Below are positions 59,781 through 64,000 of a stretch of 64,000 bases of DNA, in pieces. Within the stretch, counting starts at the first letter, position 1; every line of letters begins with the position of its first letter. Where the stretch lies: NCBI RefSeq assembly GCF_903914075.1, contig NZ_CAIWNQ010000003.1, forward strand, positions 1 through 64,000, written 5' to 3'. Made by a program: the position numbers and the translations under genes. This DNA is from Ruegeria sp. THAF57. GTDB taxonomy: Bacteria > Pseudomonadota > Alphaproteobacteria > Rhodobacterales > Rhodobacteraceae. Below the pieces are notes generated by a model that saw only the letters and a program-made list of their open reading frames with translations, did no database searches and was not told the DNA's origin.

Positions 59781-60668
59781 ATGGGCGATACAGACGGCAG
59801 TTCTATGGCGGCGCAGGGCGCGCAACCAAAGGACGGCGACAATGACATAAGAGAGAAAACGGGTTTCTTTTCTCGAATAGTGGACGCGTTCTCGACCCAG
59901 AACGTCGAAGAGGTTGCTGCGGCCAACGGACACGAGGTCGACAAGAGCCAGCCACGGGGCATGATCAACCTGCGGCGTATGCGCGTCGAAGATGTGGCCA
60001 TCCCAACAGCAGAGATCGTGTCTGTATCCTCGACCATCACCAAAGACGAATTGGCGCAGGTTTTTCGTGACAGCGGGCTGTCGCGGATACCGGTATACGA
60101 GGGGACGCTTGATACACCGCTTGGGTTTGTGCACCTCAAGGATTTTGCCCTGACGCATGGGTTCAACGGAACGTCCTCTGAATTTGATCTGGTGTCGATG
60201 CTGCGGACCCTGTTGTTTGTGCCGCCGTCAATGCCGATTGGGGTCTTGTTGACCAAAATGCAGACGGAACGCCGGCACATGGCGCTTGTGATAGACGAGT
60301 ATGGCGGCGTTGACGGATTGCTGACGATCGAGGACCTGATTGAACAGGTGGTCGGTGAGATTGCTGATGAACATGACGCCGACGAAAGCCAGCTCTGGGT
60401 TGAAGAAAAGCCAGGTTGCTATGTGGTTCAGGCCCGTGTCCCGCTTGAAGAATTCGAAGCTGAGATCGGGCGCTCGCTGACCAGCCACGAGGATGTAGAC
60501 GAAGAAGAGATCGACACGCTGGGCGGTTTGGTCTTCATGCTGTCGGGGCGTGTCCCTGCACGTGGCGAAGTTGTTCTGCACCCCGAGGGGCCAGAGTTCG
60601 AAGTCTTGGATGCCGATCCGCGCAGGATCAAACGCTTGCGTGTCATGTTGCCGGATATCGTTGCATGA
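59781..60668 (+). CDS. corC: CorC/HlyC-family CBS-domain protein
   Basis: 295 residues. An N-terminal polar segment, then two CBS domains (VEDVAIPTAEIVSVSSTITKDEL ... YGGVDGLLTIEDLIEQVVGEI), then the CorC_HlyC C-terminal domain. No membrane helix, so it is the soluble form that accompanies Lnt, involved in magnesium/cobalt homeostasis (family knowledge). It overlaps lnt by ATGA. Confidence 0.9.
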   Translation: MGDTDGSSMAAQGAQPKDGDNDIREKTGFFSRIVDAFSTQNVEEVAAANGHEVDKSQPRGMINLRRMRVEDVAIPTAEIVSVSSTITKDELAQVFRDSGLSRIPVYEGTLDTPLGFVHLKDFALTHGFNGTSSEFDLVSMLRTLLFVPPSMPIGVLLTKMQTERRHMALVIDEYGGVDGLLTIEDLIEQVVGEIADEHDADESQLWVEEKPGCYVVQARVPLEEFEAEIGRSLTSHEDVDEEEIDTLGGLVFMLSGRVPARGEVVLHPEGPEFEVLDADPRRIKRLRVMLPDIVA

Positions 60669-62161
60669 ACCCTGCCCAGGGCTTGCCTATTTGGTTGAGA
60701 TTCTTGTTAGCGGCCATATTGGGCGCGGTAGCTGCGTTTGGTCTGGCGCCATTCGGGTTTTGGGTTGCATCCATTGCAGCGTTACTTGCTTTGGCGCCTC
60801 TGTATTTGGCAACGGAAACGCGGGCACAGGCGGCTTGGCTGGGGTGGGCCTTTGCGACGGGCTATTTCGCTCATGCGTTAAGTTGGATCATTGAACCGTT
60901 CCTTGTGGACGCGGAACGGCATGCCTGGATGGCACCCTTTGCGCTTGTGTTCATGGCCGGAGGGCTGGCGCTGTTCTGGGCGCTGGCTTTTTGGTTGGCG
61001 CGCCGCCCGGCGCAAGGTGCAGTTGATCAGGCTGTGTTTCTGGCCATCGCGATATCCTTGGCAGAGTGCGCGCGCGGTTACGTACTGACCGGATTTCCAT
61101 GGGCTGGGTTGGCGCAGATTTGGGTCGCCACGCCCTTCGCTCAGGTTTTGGCGCTGGTTGGTCCATATGGGGTAGGCGCTCTGACGCTGTTGGCAACATT
61201 GCCTATGGGAGCCGCTCTGACGCAACGATCCTCGTTTGCGTTGCCTGCGTGCCTTTCTGTGGGGGTGGTGTGTTTGGCCCTTGGTTATGTTGCGTTTCGT
61301 CCTGATGTTGCCGAAACCGGGCATATCGTGCGTCTTATTCAGCCCAACGCCCCGCAACACCAGAAATGGGATCCGGACTATGCGCCGTTGTTTTTTGCGC
61401 GTCAGATTGAGTTCACGGCCGCGCAGCCAAAACCCGATTTGATTGTCTGGCCGGAAACTTCGGTGCCGGCGTGGTTGGGCAGCGCGCAACCTTATCTGGA
61501 TGTCGTCGCGGATGCGGCACAGGGGACGCCGGTCTTTTTGGGTATTCAACGCGGGGACGGGCCTCGGATCTACAACTCGATGATTTATCTGAACGAGGAC
61601 GGTCAACAACAAGGGCTGTACGATAAACATCACCTTGCCCCGTTCGGAGAATACGTGCCGCTTGGCGATCTCATGGCGCGACTTGGTATCTATGGCATGG
61701 CTGCAACCACCGGCAGTGGCTTCAGCGCCGGGCCGGGTGCTGCCTTGATGGATGCGGGCGCGCTGGGTAAGGCGCTGCCTTTGATTTGCTATGAAGCAGT
61801 CTTTACCCAGGATGTTCTGTCCGCTCCGGGACGTGCCGATTTCTTATTGCAGATTACCAATGATGCTTGGTTTGGAACGCGATCAGGCCCCTATCAACAT
61901 CTGGCTCAAGCCCAAATGCGGGCCATTGAGCAGGGATTGCCCATGATGCGGTCAGCCAATACCGGCGTGTCGGCAATGATTGATCCGCTGGGCCGTATTA
62001 CTCGGTCGCTTGCTTTGGGTGAGGCAGGGTATGTCGACGCAAACCTGCCAAAGCCTTTTGCGGTCACACTTTATTCAAGGATTGGTGACATACCCATCTT
62101 TTTACTGCTGGTCGGGGCGTCTACTCTGCTTTGGCGCAACGCTCGGAGAGAGGGCGCGTAA
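60665..62161 (+). CDS. lnt: Apolipoprotein N-acyltransferase
   Basis: 498 residues, inner-membrane enzyme that adds the third acyl chain to lipoproteins. Six or more N-terminal membrane helices, then the nitrilase-like periplasmic domain with Glu in VWPETSVPAWLG, Lys in YDKHHLAPFGEYVP and Cys in LICYEAVF: the E-K-C catalytic triad. It overlaps corC by ATGA and closes the phoH operon. Confidence 0.95.
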   Translation: MNPAQGLPIWLRFLLAAILGAVAAFGLAPFGFWVASIAALLALAPLYLATETRAQAAWLGWAFATGYFAHALSWIIEPFLVDAERHAWMAPFALVFMAGGLALFWALAFWLARRPAQGAVDQAVFLAIAISLAECARGYVLTGFPWAGLAQIWVATPFAQVLALVGPYGVGALTLLATLPMGAALTQRSSFALPACLSVGVVCLALGYVAFRPDVAETGHIVRLIQPNAPQHQKWDPDYAPLFFARQIEFTAAQPKPDLIVWPETSVPAWLGSAQPYLDVVADAAQGTPVFLGIQRGDGPRIYNSMIYLNEDGQQQGLYDKHHLAPFGEYVPLGDLMARLGIYGMAATTGSGFSAGPGAALMDAGALGKALPLICYEAVFTQDVLSAPGRADFLLQITNDAWFGTRSGPYQHLAQAQMRAIEQGLPMMRSANTGVSAMIDPLGRITRSLALGEAGYVDANLPKPFAVTLYSRIGDIPIFLLLVGASTLLWRNARREGA

Positions 62162-62205
62162 TTTCGGATTGACCCGGTGATTTTGCGGGCGTATCTCATC
62201 GAATG

Positions 62206-62254
62206 CCTGTCACAACGGCTTCCTGGCGTGATGGGGAAATCTTAATGGAGCACT
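62206..62254 (+). promoter_or_regulatory. SAM/SAH riboswitch upstream of metK
   Basis: Bases 62206-62254 contain the SAM/SAH consensus: a stem-loop (GTCACAACGGCTTCC, TGGCGTGA) and a downstream TGGAGCA that includes the Shine-Dalgarno core just before the metK ATG at 62258. In this class the pseudoknot sequesters the ribosome-binding site when SAM or SAH is bound, shutting down SAM synthesis (family knowledge). The class is known only from Rhodobacteraceae, which supports the taxonomic reading of the window. Confidence 0.9.
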
Positions 62255-62257
62255 TTC

Positions 62258-63439
62258 ATGTCCCGACAGAACTACACTTTCACTTCGGAATCAGTATCCG
62301 AAGGGCACCCGGATAAGGTTTGTGACCGGATTTCCGATGCCGTCCTAGACGCTTTTCTGAATGAAGAACCCGAAGCGCGCGTCGCGTGCGAAACCTTTGC
62401 CACGACTGACCGCGTTGTCATCGGCGGAGAAGTAGGTCTGTCTGATCAGGAAAAACTGCACGATTACATGGGCCGTATCGACGAGATCGCGCGCGCCTGT
62501 ATCAAGGATATCGGCTATGAGCAGGACAAGTTCCACCACGAAACCGTCGAGGTGACGAACCTGCTGCACGAACAATCCGCGCATATCGCGCAGGGTGTTG
62601 ATGCCTCGGGCGACAAGGACGAGGGCGCGGGCGATCAGGGGATCATGTTTGGCTACGCCACGACTGAAACTCCTGCGCTGATGCCAGCCCCGATCCAGTA
62701 TTCCCACGCGATCCTGCGCCGTCTGGCCGAGGTTCGCAAAAACGGCACCGAGCCCGCGCTGGGCCCGGACGCGAAATCGCAACTGTCCGTCGTGTACCGT
62801 GACGGCAAGCCTGTGGGCGTCAGCTCGGTCGTGCTGTCGACACAGCATCTGGATGAGTCGCTGTCCTCTGACGATATCCGCGCGATTGTTGAGCCCTACA
62901 TTACCGAAACCCTGCCCGAAGGCTGGCTGTCGACAGAAACCGAGTGGCACGTGAACCCGACCGGTAAGTTCGTGATCGGCGGCCCCGATGGCGATGCGGG
63001 CCTGACCGGGCGCAAAATCATCGTAGACACCTATGGCGGTGCCGCGCCTCATGGCGGCGGTGCGTTCTCGGGCAAAGACCCAACAAAGGTGGATCGTTCG
63101 GCTGCTTACGCCGCACGCTATCTGGCCAAGAACGTGGTGGCTGCGGGTATGGCGGAACGCTGCACGATCCAGCTCAGCTATGCGATTGGCGTGTCCAAAC
63201 CTTTGTCGATCTATGCGGATACGCATGGTACTGGCCAGATTTCGGATGCCGAGATCGAAAAAGCCGTCGGTCAGGTGATGGACCTGACGCCGCGCGGCAT
63301 TCGCCAGCACCTGCAGATGAACAAGCCGATCTACCAGCGCACGGCGGCCTACGGCCATTTCGGTCGTGAACCCGACGCGGATGGCGGTTTCAGTTGGGAA
63401 CGAACCGATCTGGTGGATGCCCTGAAATCGGCTGTCTGA
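62258..63439 (+). CDS. metK: S-adenosylmethionine synthase
   Basis: Makes SAM from ATP and methionine; cytosolic. 393 residues. Motifs: [19 protein letters not shown] near the N-terminus, [12 protein letters not shown] (ATP-binding), and [21 protein letters not shown]. Translation is probably controlled by the riboswitch that overlaps its ribosome-binding site. SAM supply serves several SAM-dependent genes in this window (phnJ, miaB and two small methyltransferases). Confidence 0.97.
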   Translation: MSRQNYTFTSESVSEGHPDKVCDRISDAVLDAFLNEEPEARVACETFATTDRVVIGGEVGLSDQEKLHDYMGRIDEIARACIKDIGYEQDKFHHETVEVTNLLHEQSAHIAQGVDASGDKDEGAGDQGIMFGYATTETPALMPAPIQYSHAILRRLAEVRKNGTEPALGPDAKSQLSVVYRDGKPVGVSSVVLSTQHLDESLSSDDIRAIVEPYITETLPEGWLSTETEWHVNPTGKFVIGGPDGDAGLTGRKIIVDTYGGAAPHGGGAFSGKDPTKVDRSAAYAARYLAKNVVAAGMAERCTIQLSYAIGVSKPLSIYADTHGTGQISDAEIEKAVGQVMDLTPRGIRQHLQMNKPIYQRTAAYGHFGREPDADGGFSWERTDLVDALKSAV

Positions 63440-63454
63440 TTGTTATCCAAAGGT

Positions 63455-63470
63455 GCGCCCTGACGGGCGC
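63455..63470 (+). terminator. Hairpin after metK
   Basis: A perfect 6-bp stem (63455-63460 with 63465-63470) and a 4-base loop, without a clear T-tract directly after it. It may weaken read-through into trmB; termination is uncertain. Confidence 0.4.
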
Positions 63471-63565
63471 GCTCTATTCTGGTGCTTTTTGAGGGTGGCA
63501 GGTCTGTTGAGTGGACCGGGCCGCCCTCTTGTGTCCGTGGTGTCTGCGCAGTATGGGCTTCGCCC

Positions 63566-64000
63566 ATGAGCAACCAGACGCCCCAACGCCCCCGCAGAAA
63601 CTTTTATGGCCGCTTCAAGGGCAAGACCCTGAAGCCCAGTCAAAAGACTTATCTAAGTGAAGACCTCGAGGCGCTGTCACCCGGCGCGGTCGATTGGGAG
63701 AGTAACCCCGAACGCGCGCCGCTGGATTTGCAGGCGCTGTTTGGCGGACGGGATGTCTGGCTTGAGGTCGGTTTTGGCGGCGGTGAGCATCTGGTGCATC
63801 AGGCTGCCTGCAACCCAGATATCGGCATCATCGGGGCCGAGCCTTACATCAATGGCGTCGCCATGTTGCTGGGCAAGATCCGGCAGGCGGGGGTTGAGAA
63901 TCTTGCCGTTCATCCCGGTGATGCACGTGATCTGTTTGACGTGTTGCCCGAGGCCAGTATCTCGCGCGCCTTCCTTCTCTATCCTGACCCATGGCCCAAA
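63566..64000 (+). CDS. trmB: tRNA (guanine-N7)-methyltransferase, N-terminal part
   Basis: Methylates G46 of tRNAs. 145 residues present; the gene runs off the right edge. Start ATG 63566, supported by homology-like MSNQTPQRPRRNFYGRFKGKTLK. The SAM-binding motif is WLEVGFGGGEHLVHQA (G-F-G-G-G), and the segment LLYPDPWPK at the edge is the TrmB signature P-D-P-W-P-K. The start codon lies in the stem of a short hairpin (63553-63567), and no clear ribosome-binding site is visible. Confidence 0.93.
   Translation, partial: MSNQTPQRPRRNFYGRFKGKTLKPSQKTYLSEDLEALSPGAVDWESNPERAPLDLQALFGGRDVWLEVGFGGGEHLVHQAACNPDIGIIGAEPYINGVAMLLGKIRQAGVENLAVHPGDARDLFDVLPEASISRAFLLYPDPWPK

Overview
The window reads as chromosomal DNA of an alphaproteobacterium of the Roseobacter group (Rhodobacteraceae). 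It is GC-rich and densely packed, with many ATGA start/stop overlaps. Lineage markers are a motif upstream of metK matching the Rhodobacteraceae SAM/SAH riboswitch, an irr gene divergent from fabA-fabB-fabI, the order miaB ... phoH-ybeY-corC-lnt-metK-trmB, and a complete C-P lyase locus. I see no rRNA, tRNA, CRISPR array, insertion sequence or phage gene.

Layout. 0-1.2 kb: tail of an upstream gene with a terminator, a DUF1127 protein, and rpe. 1.36-13.8 kb: phosphonate locus, with transporter phnCDE1E2, a hexapeptide transferase, the divergent repressor phnF, phnGHIJKL and phnN, a DUF1045 2H-phosphoesterase-like gene on the opposite strand, and phnM. It imports phosphonates and breaks the C-P bond, with ribose phosphates returned as PRPP. 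No phnP is present. 13.8-20.3 kb (minus): seven overlapping genes for an unidentified glycan (two GT28-like and two GT4 glycosyltransferases, a histidine phosphatase, a NodB-type deacetylase, a small methyltransferase). 20.7-23.1 kb: a large MscS-type channel. 23.2-30.4 kb (minus): a peptide/opine-type ABC importer (double ATPase, binding protein, two permeases) ending in a CoA-transferase-family gene.

30.6-37.8 kb: a second copy of the small methyltransferase, a GST, then an operon of a DMGDH-like flavoprotein, a non-pyrrolysine MttB homologue, a TetR regulator and a second FAD oxidoreductase, probably for N-methylated compounds. 37.9-41.9 kb: DUF3307 protein, a large ABC-like membrane protein with a degenerate ATPase and a cyclic-nucleotide-binding tail, and a SqrR/BigR-like repressor. 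41.9-49.7 kb (minus): mixed catabolic genes (enolase-superfamily enzyme, alcohol dehydrogenase, MFS pump, three alpha/beta hydrolases, threonine-dehydratase-like enzyme, haloacid dehalogenase). 49.8-53.7 kb: FKBP isomerase, small membrane protein, fabI-fabB-fabA, irr. 54-55.7 kb: PhyH dioxygenase and a GT2-like protein. 55.8 kb to the end: miaB, a beta-barrel protein, phoH-ybeY-corC-lnt, riboswitch-metK, and trmB cut by the window edge.

The most unusual parts are the glycan operon beside the C-P lyase locus, the degenerate ABC/cNMP protein with an apparent ATA start, the permuted CoA-transferase homologue lacking the expected catalytic Asp, and the MttB/DMGDH operon without a corrinoid partner. 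All functional statements come from reading motifs and gene order; no database search was run.
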